In this document: positions 8,873 to 18,245 of the stretch, piece after piece
Position numbering within the stretch: the first letter of the stretch is position 1
Layout: every line of letters starts with the position of its first letter
Assembly (NCBI GenBank): GCA_030447245.1
Contig: JAUJPG010000014.1
Coordinates: 62,110-98,222, forward strand
Length of the DNA: 36,113 bases
From: Chloroflexota bacterium
GTDB taxonomy: Bacteria > Chloroflexota > UBA6077 > JACCZL01
Direction: 5' to 3'
Position numbers and translations under genes: made by a program
Notes under the pieces: model-generated
What the model was told of the DNA's origin: nothing
The model's input: only the letters and a program-made list of their open reading frames with translations
Database searches by the model: none

Positions 8873-9851
8873 CGCACCCTCCCACAACCATGATAGCCGG
8901 CGTGGGGTCGCGGACTGTGCTTCAATGCCGCCCTGCCATCCTGCCTCACCCTCCAAGCCCTGGCCGTGATCGCCTCGGCGCGTACACCAGCGACGCCCGC
9001 GAAGTTGGCCCGCGGGCTCGGCAATTCGCGCTATCTTGTCGGCCGGCAACTTCGGCGAAGCGCCAGGCCGTCGGCTGGTACTGTGTCCTGCGGCTTCCGC
9101 CCTGCACCGTCTGGGGCGAGACGGTCGTCGGCCCACCCCGCACGTCGGCTGTGTGCCGGCCCGCTGGGCGCGAGACCAGCGCGCCCACCGCAAGGCCGAC
9201 AGTGCACCAGAGATTCTCGCCGAGCAGCAAGTGCACGCGCGGCCCGCTGCCCTGCGGACCTACCACGCCCAGTCGGCGGAGTGACCTGTGCCCTGGTACG
9301 CCAGGACCGGGGCGCCCCGCGCCGTCCTTCTACGTTAGAGCAAAGTGGACAACGGGGATACGAGGGGCCGAGCGGGAGGTCGCTGCACTATCGGGGAGCG
9401 CACGCAGCGGCACGTCGCTCAGATCGACCTGTCCTGGGCCGAGCTGAGCAGCTCGGACGATGCCCGCGGTCGGGGGCGTCGCTCCAGCGCTTGTGGAGGT
9501 GAATCAGGCCTTGCTGGCGGCAGGCGATGCGGGCCGGTGCCGCGCCAGTATCGCCGCCGAGTGGGCAGGTCATCTCGCGAGTGACGCCGATGCGTCGACG
9601 CCCATGCCCGACACTCAGCCTCGCATCGTCCCTGTACTTGCTACACTGCGGAAGCTCGACCTCTTCCGGTCCAGCGGCCAGCCGCGGAGTGAGGCAAGCA
9701 GAGCGCGTGACAGCATTGTCTGGATTGTCAACACCAGGTGAATGTTTGAGGCGCAGCCATATCCGCGGAAGACCTCGTTAGCCGACCATCGATCGTCCGA
9801 ACCAGGTACGAAGGGCGAGCTGCCTGGCTACTCCGGACGAACCAGACCGCC
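8873..9851. other. Nearly 1 kb without recognisable gene
   Basis: Open frames occur on both strands but none shows a domain, a balanced composition or a ribosome site. No tRNA cloverleaf, tandem repeat or IS end was found. The last ~100 bp before 9852 may hold the displaced N-terminal codons of the GH36 gene: the frame is open from 9750, and WLLRTNQTA just upstream of the ATG resembles the N-terminal strand of that family. The rest may be a decayed gene. Confidence 0.35.
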
Positions 9852-11945
9852 ATGCTGCTGTCGCTCACCCCAGGCGGGGCACTGGTGCTCGATCACTGGG
9901 GTGCCGACGGGGGTTCGGCACGGGGCGAGGACTACTTGCCGCGCCGACCCTCAAACTGGCCCTGGGACCGAGCGTTCCTCGATGGCGTCCCGCTGGCCTA
10001 CCCGGTCTACGGCGACCCGACATTCAAGGAGCCCTGTCTCTGCCTCGTCTACGAGGACGGGACCCGGGTAGCTCGCCTGGCTTTCCGAGAGGACCGCATA
10101 GTCAAGTTGAAGGGGCGCCCGACGCTCGAGCTGCTCTTCGTGGACTCGGTCCACGACCTGGTGCTCGCCCATCGCTTCGCCGTCTACGCTGAGCACGATC
10201 TCATCGGTCGGGCCGCTCGGCTCCAGAACGACGGCGAGCGCCCAATGCGCATCGAGCGAGCCTTGAGCGCGGGCCTCGGATTGCCGCCTGGACAATACGA
10301 AGCCTGGACGTTGCACGGGCAGTTGGGCCGCGAGTACCAGCTCGAGCGCCGGCCGCTTCGGCCCGGCAAGTTCATCACCGAGAGTCGGCGCGGCTTCACC
10401 AGCCACGAGGCCAATCCGTGGTTCGCCGTCTCCCCAACCGGGGAGACCAATGAGCAGCACGGGCCCGTCTGGTTCGGCGCGCTGGCCTGGAGCGGCAGCT
10501 GGACGATCGTCTTCGAGGTCGAGCGGAACGAAGCGCTCAGCATCGTCGCTGGCGTCCAGCCCTTCGACTTCGCCTGGCACCTCGGCCCGGGCGAGACCCT
10601 CGAGACTCCTGCGCTGGTCTGCGGCTACTCCGAGGAAGGGCTCGGCGGCGCGAGTCGGGTCCTCCATGGGTACTTGGCCGCCGAAGTGCTACCCGAGCGC
10701 CACCGATCCACGCTCCGCCCCGTGCTCTACAACTCCTGGGAGGCGACGGGCTTCGACGTCCACGTCGAGGAGCAGATCGCTCTGGCACGTCGCGCCGCCG
10801 CGCTGGGCGTTGAGCTGTTCGTCGTCGACGACGGCTGGTTCGGCGCTCGGGACAGCGATCAAGCCGGCCTGGCCGACTGGGTCGTGAACCCGCGGAAGTT
10901 CCCGCGCGGCCTGGGCGAGCTGACCGACGAGGTCCACTGCCTGGACATGCAGTTTGGGATCTGGCTCGAGCCGGAGATGGTGAGCCCAGACAGCGATCTC
11001 TACCGCGCCCACCCGGACTGGATCTTCCACTTCCCGGATCGCGAGCCAACCTTCGTGCGCGACCAGCTCGTGCTGAACTTCGCCCGCGAGGATGTGCGGG
11101 CCAATATCCTCGCCCAGCTCCAGCGGTTGCTGCGCGAGCAGCGGATCGACTTCTTGAAGTGGGACCACAACCGCCCGCTGACCGAAGTCGGCTGGCCGGC
11201 CGCGCCCCGCGAGCGACAACGCGAGGTCTGGGTGCGCCACGTCCACGGCGTCTACGAGGTCATTGCGCAGCTGCGGGTCGAGTTTCCCGACCTGCTGATC
11301 GAGACCTGTGCCGCCGGCGGCGGACGAGCCGATCTCGGCATACTGGCCCTGACGGATCAGGTCTGGCTCAGCGACAACACTGACGCCGCGGACCGTCTGC
11401 TGATCCAGTACGGCTATAGCCACGTCTACGCGCCGCGGACGATGGTGAACTGGGTCACTGACGTGCCCAACCTGCAGACCGGAAGGGAGAGCCCGCTGGA
11501 GTTCCGCTTCCATGTCGCGATGCAAGGCGTGCTCGGCATCGGCGGCAACGTCCTTCGCTGGACGGCCGAGGAGTGTGATCGGGCGCGCGAGTTGGTGACC
11601 GAGTACAAACGCTTGCGGCCAATCATCCAGCAAGGCAGGCAGTACTGGCTCCTGCCCCCGGCTTCGAACGGCCCGTGCGCGGTGCAGTACGTGACGAACG
11701 ATCGCCGCCAGACGGTCGTGCTGCTGTATCAGCTGCTCGCCATGGGCGGTCGAGGGCGGGGGCGGGTACGCCTCCGCGGACTCGACCCGACCCGTCGCTA
11801 TCGTCGCGCCGCCGACGGCGCGGAGAGCACGGGGGCCGCGATGATGGCGATCGGCCTGCCCATCGTCTTCCTCCAATCAACGGGCCTCCCGCACGACGGC
11901 GATTGGGGTAGCAAGGCTGAACTGTGGCAAGCGGTCGACGGGTAA
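9852..11945 (+). CDS. Alpha-galactosidase, glycoside hydrolase family 36
   Basis: The 697-residue product follows GH36: an N-terminal beta-sandwich (~1-270), a catalytic barrel with VVDDGWFGARD and FGIWLEPEMVS, the nucleophile in KWDHNR (Asp438) and the acid/base in SDNTDAADR (Asp508), then a C-terminal beta domain. The 70-residue spacing between the two aspartates matches characterised bacterial alpha-galactosidases. The enzyme releases terminal alpha-galactose from oligosaccharides. No signal peptide is visible, so it is probably cytoplasmic. It is slightly short at the N-terminus. The frame is open upstream to 9750 and reads family-like from about 9780, but it has no start codon or ribosome site there, so the true start may be hidden by an indel. 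The ATG at 9852 has no Shine-Dalgarno site. Confidence 0.92.
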   Translation: MLLSLTPGGALVLDHWGADGGSARGEDYLPRRPSNWPWDRAFLDGVPLAYPVYGDPTFKEPCLCLVYEDGTRVARLAFREDRIVKLKGRPTLELLFVDSVHDLVLAHRFAVYAEHDLIGRAARLQNDGERPMRIERALSAGLGLPPGQYEAWTLHGQLGREYQLERRPLRPGKFITESRRGFTSHEANPWFAVSPTGETNEQHGPVWFGALAWSGSWTIVFEVERNEALSIVAGVQPFDFAWHLGPGETLETPALVCGYSEEGLGGASRVLHGYLAAEVLPERHRSTLRPVLYNSWEATGFDVHVEEQIALARRAAALGVELFVVDDGWFGARDSDQAGLADWVVNPRKFPRGLGELTDEVHCLDMQFGIWLEPEMVSPDSDLYRAHPDWIFHFPDREPTFVRDQLVLNFAREDVRANILAQLQRLLREQRIDFLKWDHNRPLTEVGWPAAPRERQREVWVRHVHGVYEVIAQLRVEFPDLLIETCAAGGGRADLGILALTDQVWLSDNTDAADRLLIQYGYSHVYAPRTMVNWVTDVPNLQTGRESPLEFRFHVAMQGVLGIGGNVLRWTAEECDRARELVTEYKRLRPIIQQGRQYWLLPPASNGPCAVQYVTNDRRQTVVLLYQLLAMGGRGRGRVRLRGLDPTRRYRRAADGAESTGAAMMAIGLPIVFLQSTGLPHDGDWGSKAELWQAVDG

Positions 11946-12075
11946 AGCCAGTCGCCTGGTTCCCCGGCTCCGCCACCCAGGGTGTCCCTGATCGCCCGCG
12001 CTACGTGCTCTCAGGCAGCCCGGTCATCGGAGGACGCCTGCACCAGTAGAATCTACGAAGGAGGTGCCCCGCGGC

Positions 12076-13010
12076 ATGGCCCGGGAGTGCTCGCCGCGGT
12101 TGCGCTCGGATCGCCTTGTCTCAACCGCTCTGCCGCGCACCCGGGGCGTGCTGCGACTGTGGGCGTATGGTGCGGGCATGCTCGCACCCGCTGCCTACCT
12201 CGCCTGGCGCTACCCGCTGCCGGGCAACGGTTACCTGCTCACGGACCTGGGCGGGATGTCCGACTTCAAACGCGCCGAGTTCGTCGGCTTCGTCGGCGGA
12301 ATGCTGACGCTCTGCGGCCTCTACGTGCTCGCGCTGGGCGAGAGCCGTCGTCTACCGGCCGCGCGAGCGCTCCCGGCTGTCTTCGGGTGCGGGGTCGCGC
12401 TCGCGGGCACGATGGCCTGGATGTATCCGGTCAATGACATCGATATCTTCATGTACGCGGTTCGCTCGCGGCTCTTCACCGAATACGGCGTCGATCCAAT
12501 GGTGGGCTAGCCGAGGGACTACCCGGCTGACCCATGGATGCGCTTCGCGTCGGAAGAGTGGGCTGGCTCCGTGTCGCCCTATGGCCCGATCTGGAATCTG
12601 ATTGCCGCGCCAATCACGTTGCTCGCCGGCGAACGGCTGCCAATCGCGCTCGTGGGGTTCAAGCTGCTCGCGACGGCCAGCCTACTCGCCGGGGATGGGT
12701 AATAGCGCAGGCACTCACCGCCACGCGCCCGGCTGACGCGGCGAGCGGCGCGCTGTACTACCTGTGGAATCCGCTGGTCCTCTGGGAGGGAGCAGGCAAC
12801 GGCCACGACGACGTGGTCATGTGCCTGCCAGTGCTGCTGGCGTTCCTCGCGTGGGTCAGGCGGTGGGACCGCGCGGTCATCCCACTGCTGGTCGTGGCTG
12901 CGCTGATCAAGTACGTAACCGTGCTGCTGCTACCCATCGCGGCGGTTGCGCTCTGGCGCCGTGCTGAAGGCTGGCCCGACTATGGACGACTACCGGCGCC
13001 TCCGCGGAGC
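12076..13010 (+). pseudogene. GT87/MptB-like polyprenol-phosphomannose-dependent mannosyltransferase, decayed
   Basis: Several hydrophobic segments and the loop DIDIFMYAVRSRLFTEYG followed by a displaced SPYGPIWN match multi-span mannosyltransferases that use polyprenyl-phosphate mannose. LYYLWNPLVLWEGAGNGHDD is also typical. The gene is broken three ways: an in-frame TAG at 12508-12510, a frame change near 12698 (LLAGDG to WVIAQALTATR), and loss of similarity after about 12990. Only about 310 of an expected ~450-500 residues remain. The ATG at 12076 is preceded by AAGGAGGTG. Because the C-terminal third is missing as well, this is more than a single indel error and is probably a pseudogene. 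It lies about 130 bp downstream of the GH36 gene on the same strand. Confidence 0.65.
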
Positions 13011-13521
13011 GGCGCGCTGATCGCTCCCGCGTTCATCGACGCTAGGATCGGAATCTCATACCAATGCCCGCATCATCGTTCCCCCTTCCAGAATTGCCAT
13101 TCGGGCGCGGCATTCCCCAGCGAGAGGTTGGATCGAGTCGCCTAAATCGAGCCCGATAGAGGATCAGGCGCGTCTACCCGACAGGCCCCCAGCCCGGCGG
13201 TCAGAACGATGCCGGGCCTGGCCTGTTCGTCCCGGGCAAGCCCGCGCGAGCTCCGCGCGAGAAAGCCGCGTGCGAGGAGCTCTTAACTGAGGCACTCGCG
13301 GCCGACTCACCAGCCGTCGCCCAGCAGTCTGCCTAAGGTGAAGAGAGTATCCCGTTCTGACACGGCACCAGGCGCCGCTTCGGAGAGCGGGCGAGGGATA
13401 GTGGAGCCGCATGCTCAGCTCGCTCGAGGCGAGCCGCTGTACCCGCCTCCCGACCACCTCCCGCTGATGGTGAGCGCCCACACCCCGCTCTGCTCGGCGC
13501 GCATCCGCCCTGCTCCTGGGC
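13011..13521. other. Gene-free region after the decayed mannosyltransferase
   Basis: About 510 bp between the pseudogene and the small membrane-protein gene. No credible gene is seen on either strand. It contains the two-part inverted repeat at 13181-13226. Some of it may be unrecognisable remains of the mannosyltransferase C-terminus. Confidence 0.35.
13181..13226. repeat. Two-part inverted repeat (stem-loop)
   Basis: ACAGGCC (13181-13187) pairs with GGCCTGT (13220-13226), and GCCCGGC (13192-13198) with GCCGGGC (13211-13217), separated by a small internal loop, with a 12-base apical loop. No T-run follows on either strand, so it is not a classical terminator. Confidence 0.45.
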
Positions 13522-13731
13522 CTACTGGAGCAGCAGCTCGAAGTTCACGCGGTCGCGTCTACCCGTCACACGGTCGATCGCGTCGCGGGCCGCCTCGATG
13601 CTCTCGTCGCCAAGCCAGAGCGCGACGATCGAGCCCGCGACGAACCCGACGAGCATGCCGACCGTCACGCCGATGCTAAAGAAGCGGCCGGCCGTCGAGG
13701 GCGTCCTCGCGAGCGGATCGGCCGCGGTCTC
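13522..13731 (-). CDS. Small single-span membrane protein, function unknown
   Basis: The C-terminal ~55 residues are convincing: a glycine-rich hydrophobic span (FFSIGVTVGMLVGFVAGSIV) followed by a charged tail AARDAIDRVTGRRDRVNFEL. The layout recalls YtxH-like small membrane proteins but I cannot assign the family. An ATG overlapping the rsfS stop (AATGA at 13731-13733) is well placed for translational coupling, but it opens a different frame, so an indel near 13700 is likely. In the main frame no normal start exists near the rsfS stop. It is probably co-transcribed downstream of rsfS. Confidence 0.5.
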   Translation of the reverse strand, partial: ETAADPLARTPSTAGRFFSIGVTVGMLVGFVAGSIVALWLGDESIEAARDAIDRVTGRRDRVNFELLLQ

Positions 13732-14097
13732 ATTGCATCCGCACCAGCGGAACGGCTTCCGACCACAGCTCCTCGAGCTTGTAGTACGCTCGCTGCTCGG
13801 CGCCAAAGACGTGCACGATCACGTCGCCGAAGTCGATCAGGACCCAGCCGGACGACGCCTCGCCCTCGACCCTGAGCGGTCGGACACCATGCTCGTTGCG
13901 GAGCGTCTCGATGGCGTCGCGGAGAATCGCGCCGATCTGACGCTCGCTGGCCGCGCTGCAGACCACGAAGTAGTCGGCAAACAGAGACATCGGGCGGATG
14001 TCGAGCAGGACGATATCGTTGGCCTGCTTGTCGGAGGCAATCTCGATGATCTGCTTTGCCAGCTCGTGTGGGTCCAGAGGCCTCGTCCCTTTTCCAC
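13730..14097 (-). CDS. rsfS: Ribosomal silencing factor RsfS (Iojap/DUF143)
   Basis: RsfS binds ribosomal protein uL14 and blocks subunit joining when nutrients are scarce. The product contains ELAKQIIEIASDKQANDIVL, DIRPMSLFADYFVVCSAASERQ (given here in part), then GWVLIDFGDVIVHVF and YYKLEELW, the full set of family landmarks in about 115 residues. The frame containing DPHELAKQ has no proper start. A GTG at 14097 opens MEKGRGL in another frame a few codons upstream, so a small indel near 14075 probably separates the first seven residues. The ATG at 13990 used alone would remove about 30 conserved residues. A small membrane protein follows it. Confidence 0.88.
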
Positions 14098-14177
14098 GGC
14101 GGAAGCTGCGCCGCGCCCGAGTATACCACAGGATTGAGCATGGTCCGCGCCTGGCCAGGCGGCGCGCGACGGCCCGC

Positions 14178-14405
14178 TCAGCCCCGCTGCACTGCCTGCA
14201 CCAGCTCCTGAACGTTCCGGTAGCCGAGCGCGTGAGCGATCTGCTTGCCCGCCGACATCGAAAGCGGGCTCGACGGTTGCAAGGGCAGCAGGACCATCGC
14301 CCGCTCGCTGTGAACGAGCTTCAGGTGCTTGTGCTGCCCGGGCTCCGCCGCGTACCCCTGCCGCTCCAGCCACCGCTGCACCTGGCGGCTCTTCAACGGG
14401 GTCAT
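14178..14405 (-). CDS. HicA/YcfA-like small protein (possible mRNA interferase fold)
   Basis: The 75-residue product runs from MTPLKSRQVQRWLERQGYAA through GQHKHLKLVHSERAMVLLPL to a helical C-terminus. The pattern is a helix, then a strand with GxHKHLK and a second strand ending in a proline-rich turn. It resembles the HicA double-stranded-RNA-binding-like fold, where a histidine after the glycine is catalytic. The ATG at 14405 is chosen because AAGGGA lies six bases upstream; an earlier in-frame ATG at 14429 has poorer spacing. No HicB-like antitoxin gene is adjacent. It is upstream of rsfS on the same strand, about 80 bp away. It could be a solitary HicA homologue, so toxin activity is unproven. 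Confidence 0.6.
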   Translation of the reverse strand: MTPLKSRQVQRWLERQGYAAEPGQHKHLKLVHSERAMVLLPLQPSSPLSMSAGKQIAHALGYRNVQELVQAVQRG

Positions 14406-14481
14406 TGCGAATCCCTTTTCCTTTCCCATCGCTCCCCCCGATAATGGGCGGCACGCAAGCCGCGTTCCAGGAAGCGATCTG

Positions 14482-15130
14482 ATGCAGAGCACGCCCGGGG
14501 CACGCCAGCGCAGGGGACGCGTCAGCCCCGGCGGCGGACACGCAGGCCGCGGCGCGGGCTCGGATCGCGGCAAACACGCTGGGCGCGGATCGTCAGACGC
14601 CAGTGGCCACTGGCCGCGGCGCTGCTCCTCGGCACGCTCGTCGGCGCCGCCGCCTTAGCAGGCTTCCAGGCCTATGGCGCCGTGCCGCCGCCTCCGCTCG
14701 GCGGCAACGTCGCGGTCGCCGCGGACAGCGACCTCGTCCTGACCATCCGCGAGCAGTACCTGAGCCGCATCGCGGCGCAGCAGGTCGCGATGGTGCCGAG
14801 TCTGGTGCCTTTCGAGAACGTACGCGTCAATGTCCTGCCGGGGCGATCGCCTGCGCGCCACGGGCGACATCCCGTTCATGGGTCAGCGGTTCCAGGCCTC
14901 GGCGATGATGTCCGTCGGCGTGGCCGAGCGCAAAATCAAGCTCCAGGTCCAGGAGGTGATGCTCGGCACGTTGCTGCTGCCGATCGACCTCGACGCGATC
15001 TTCGCCCAGCCGATCAATCGCGAGCTGGCCCAGATCATCGAGGACGGCCAGTTCGACGTGCTCCACGTCGGGACAGCCTCCGATCGGCTGGTGCTGTACC
15101 TGGCGTCGCGGAGCGCCGCCGCACCGCTGA
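14482..15130 (+). CDS. Membrane-anchored or exported protein of unknown function (frame broken)
   Basis: A hydrophobic helix (WPLAAALLLGTLVGAAALAG) is followed by an extracytoplasmic domain containing DSDLVLTIREQYLSR, then VPFENVRVNVLPG. In another frame it continues as DRLRATGDIPFMGQRF and later LLPIDLDAIFAQPINRELAQ. The join needs one base near the GGGG run at 14837-14840. The N-terminal basic segment before the helix lies in yet another frame, from the ATG at 14482, so the start is uncertain. Similarity-like text ends around LVLYLA at about 15105; the exact stop is unclear. One N-terminal anchor with the rest outside the cell is the likely topology. I do not recognise a catalytic motif. 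It is divergent from the HicA-like gene and precedes pyrG. Confidence 0.5.
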
Positions 15131-15175
15131 GCGGCCGCTCGGACAATCGAGGCCGCCTGGTGAACCGCGGCGCTC

Positions 15176-15205
15176 TTGCTCACGAGCGACCGCGGGGCGT
15201 ATCAT
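15176..15205 (+). promoter_or_regulatory. Candidate sigma-A promoter for pyrG
   Basis: TTGCTC (15176-15181) and TATCAT (15200-15205) are separated by 18 bases. Transcription would begin near 15212, giving a ~160-base leader before the pyrG start. That leader holds the terminator at 15304-15340. Confidence 0.4.
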
Positions 15206-15303
15206 CGCTCTATGAACGGGCAGCGCAAGAGCCCATGACGGTGTGGGACGGTGGCACGCTTCTCAGACGTCACCAGCCCACTGTTCACCATCTCTGACGA
15301 CCG

Positions 15304-15340
15304 ACCCGGCGCTCTCAGGAGAGGCGCCGGGTTTTCTGTT
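15304..15340 (+). terminator. Intrinsic terminator or attenuator ahead of pyrG
   Basis: ACCCGGCGC (15304-15312) pairs with GCGCCGGGT (15324-15332), with a further TCT/AGA extension around one bulged G, then TTTTCTGTTGT. It is a textbook rho-independent terminator, ending about 30 bp before the pyrG start. It either ends the upstream transcript or, if the promoter at 15176 is used, sits inside the pyrG leader as an attenuator. Confidence 0.7.
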
Positions 15341-15372
15341 GTCTGGACCTGGGGCTCGAGGGAGGACCGCGC

Positions 15373-17037
15373 GTGACCAGGTACATCTTCGTGAGCGGTG
15401 GGGTCGTGTCGTCGGTCGGCAAGGGGATCACCGTCGCATCGCTCGGCCGACTGCTGAAGAGCCGCGGGATCTCGGTCTCGATCCTCAAGCTCGATCCATA
15501 CATCAACGTCGACCCCGGCACGATGAGCCCGTACCAGCATGGCGAGGTCTTCGTCACCGAGGACGGCGCTGAGACCGACCTCGACCTCGGTCACTACGAA
15601 CGCTTCATCGACGTCAATCTCACCCGCGACAGCAACGTCACCACTGGCGGCATCTACTCTGGCGTGATCGGCCGCGAGCGGCGCGGTGACTTCCTGGGCG
15701 GCACGATCCAGGTCGTCCCGCACATCACCAACGAGATCAAGGATCGCATCGCCCGGGTCGCCAAGCAGGCCGGTGCCCAGGTAGTGATCGTCGAAGTCGG
15801 CGGCACGGTTGGCGACATCGAATGCCTGCCGTTCCTGGAAGCAATTCGCCAGATGGGCCGTGAGCTTGGGCGCGACCAGACGCTGTACATCCACGTCACC
15901 TTGCTGCCCTTCGTCGGGCCGACCAAGGAGCTGAAGACGAAGCCGACCCAGCACAGCGTCAAGGAGCTGCGCGGGATCGGCATCCACCGGACGTGATCGT
16001 CGCTCGCTCGGACCATCGGTGCCCGATGACTTCAAGGATAAGATCGCCCTGTTCTGCGACGTCGGCCGGCGCGCGGTGGTCCCGCTGGAGACGGCCCAAA
16101 CGATCTACGAGGTGCCGCTCGTGCTGGAAGCGGCCGGTCTCGGGGACTTCGTCGTGGAGCGCCTGGGCCTGAGCGCCCGAACCCCGAACTGGACGAGTGG
16201 CGCGATCTCGTCATTCGCGCCAGGACCGTCTCAGAGGAGCTGGTGGTCGGCGTCGTCGGCAAGTACGTCGACCTCGAGACGCCTACATCAGCGTGCGCGA
16301 GTCGCTCACGCACGCTGGCTGGCTGCACAACCGACGGCTGCGGATCGAGTGGATTGATGCCCAGCGGCTCGAAGAGGAGACGTCCCGGGGCGTCCGATGC
16401 CGACGCGATCCTGCGCGGGCTGGACGGGATCGTGGTGCCGGAGGCTTCGGCTATCGCGGCGTCGAAGGCATGATCCGCGCCGCGCAGTACGCCCGCGAGC
16501 ACGACGTGCCGTACCTTGGACTCTGCCTCGGAATGCAGGTGCTGGTGATCGAGTTCGCTCGTCACCTGTTCCAATCGCGCGAGCCGAACAGCACCGAATT
16601 CGGCCCGGCTCACCCGATATCGGTCATCGACATCCTGCCGGAGCAGAAGGACGTCTCCAACAAAGGTGGCACGATGCGACTGGGGGTCTACCCGTGCCAG
16701 CTGGCCCGGGGACGTCCGCCGAGGCGGCCTACCGACAGTCGATGGTCTTCGAGCGGCACCGTCACCGCTTCGAGTTCAACAACGACTTCCGCGAGCCGCT
16801 GACGCGGGCTGGACTGGTCACCAGTGGCGTGTCCCCCGATGGCCGACTGGTCGAGATCGCAGAAGTGGCCAACCACCCGTGGATGCTTGGGACGCAGTTC
16901 CACCCGGAGTTCAAGTCGCGGCCGAACCCGGCCGCACCCGCTGTTCCGGGAGTTCGTCGCGGCGGTCAGGGCTCGACGCGCCCGGCGGCACGCCCGCGCC
17001 CGTGCCCGCGAGCGCCGCTGCCCACGTCGTCGGCTAG
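15373..17037 (+). CDS. pyrG: CTP synthase, complete in content but split by about nine frame changes
   Basis: PyrG makes CTP from UTP, ATP and glutamine. The synthetase domain starts at GTG 15373 (GGGAGG seven bases upstream) with [17 protein letters not shown], then [12 protein letters not shown] and [10 protein letters not shown]. The glutamine amidotransferase domain has the nucleophile in GLCLGMQ and the His/Glu in QFHPEF. Total span equals a normal ~550-residue enzyme, but the frame changes near 15985, 16012, 16190, 16275, 16390, 16442, 16712, 16928 and 16970. Most joins restore the family sequence by adding one base to a short C or G run, for example VVP-GGFGYRG at 16442. Since the gene is normally essential, consensus error is the likely cause. 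The last ~20 residues are uncertain. Confidence 0.85.
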
Positions 17038-17088
17038 CCGCCGTCGTGGAGAACGCGAGGCGCGTACCGTGCAACAGGGAGCGGCGAC

Positions 17089-18183
17089 GTGGCTGATCTC
17101 ATCGCATATGTCGTGATCCTGGCGGGGGGCAGCGGAACGCGCCTCTGGCCGTTGAGCCGCTCGGAGCGCCCGAAGCAGCTGCTGACGCTGCACGGCGACC
17201 GCTCGCTGTTGCAGGGCACGTTCGATCGTGTGACCAGGGTAGTCCCGCCCGAGCGCGTCCTGGTCATGACCGAGCGCTCGCATGCCGACGGCATTCGCGA
17301 GCAGGTGCCCTCGATCCCGGCCGACAACGTCCTGGTCGAGCCGACCCGCCGCGGCACGGCCGGCAGCCTTGCCCTGGCCTCGGCCGTCATCCGCCAACGT
17401 GAGCCGCGCGCCGTGATGGCGTCGGTCCACTCCGACGCGTACATCGACGACGCGGCCGAGTTTGCCCGCACCCTCGAAGCCGCGTACCGCGCGGCCGACG
17501 AGACCCGGGCGCTGGTGCTGATGGGTATCGAGCCGTCGTTCCCGTCGACCCAGCTCGGCTACATCGAGGCAGGCGAGCCAGTTGGCCCTCGGCCGAGTAC
17601 CCCGGTCCGCAAGGTCACCAGGTTCGTCGAGAAGCCGGATCTGGCACGTGCCCGCGAGTTCCTCGCGACAGGACGCCACTTCTGGAACCCGGGCGTGTTT
17701 GTCTGGCGCGTCGACGTCATTCTGGAAGAGTTCGCCCATCTCCAGCCCGAGATCCTGAACCGCGTCGAGCAGATCGCGGCGGCCGGGTCGGGTCGCGCCT
17801 TCGACGAAGCGTTCACGTCGATCTACCCGAGTGTGCCCTGAAGAGACGATTGACGTCGGCATCCTCGAGAAGTCAGATCGCGTGGCGGTCATCCCCGCTC
17901 GATTCCGTTGGAGTGACATCGGCAGCTGGGGCGAGCTGATGGAGATCTCGCCGCGCGACGACGCGGGCAACGTCGTCGAGGGGCCGGCGGGCACCTGAGC
18001 TTCGACACCCGCGACACCCTCGTCTTCACCACCAGCCGTCCGGTCATGACGGTCGGCCTCGACAACATGATCGTCGTCGAGACACCCGACGTCATCCTGG
18101 TGTGTTCGCGCGACCGCGTCCAGGACGTCAAGAAGCTCGTCGAGCGCCTCGCCGCCGACCCCGCGCGCCGCTCGCTGCTGTAG
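17089..18183 (+). CDS. manC: Mannose-1-phosphate guanylyltransferase, two frame changes
   Basis: The enzyme makes GDP-mannose from GTP and mannose 1-phosphate. The nucleotide-binding signature [20 protein letters not shown] lies at about residues 13-32, and FVEKPD and FWNPGVFVW follow. The start is GTG 17089, seven bases after GGGAG. The frame stops at 17841; the continuation ([24 protein letters not shown]) is in a second frame to ~17996. The final part ([20 protein letters not shown], ending at 18183) is in a third. Joined, it has about 365 residues, the length of the single-domain form without a phosphomannose isomerase domain. It lies 51 bp after pyrG and may share its transcript. GDP-mannose could feed the mannosyltransferase-type genes in the window. 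Confidence 0.85.
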
Positions 18184-18245
18184 CTCGCTCCTTCCGGCTA
18201 GTAGTGCGCCAAGCGGAAGCTGACGAGAGCCCGATCCACTGACTA

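Noticed and set aside
8873..9851. Hidden gene or tRNA in the long gap
   Set aside because: No cloverleaf, no domain-like frame and no ribosome site; frames look like random GC-rich sequence.
10689..11876. A 395-codon minus-strand frame inside the alpha-galactosidase
   Set aside because: Shadow frame; the plus strand encodes an intact GH36 enzyme with both catalytic aspartates.
15249..15258. T-box-like sequence (CGGTGGCACG) in the pyrG leader
   Set aside because: It only partly matches the T-box core, no specifier loop was found, and pyrG is not an amino-acid-related gene.
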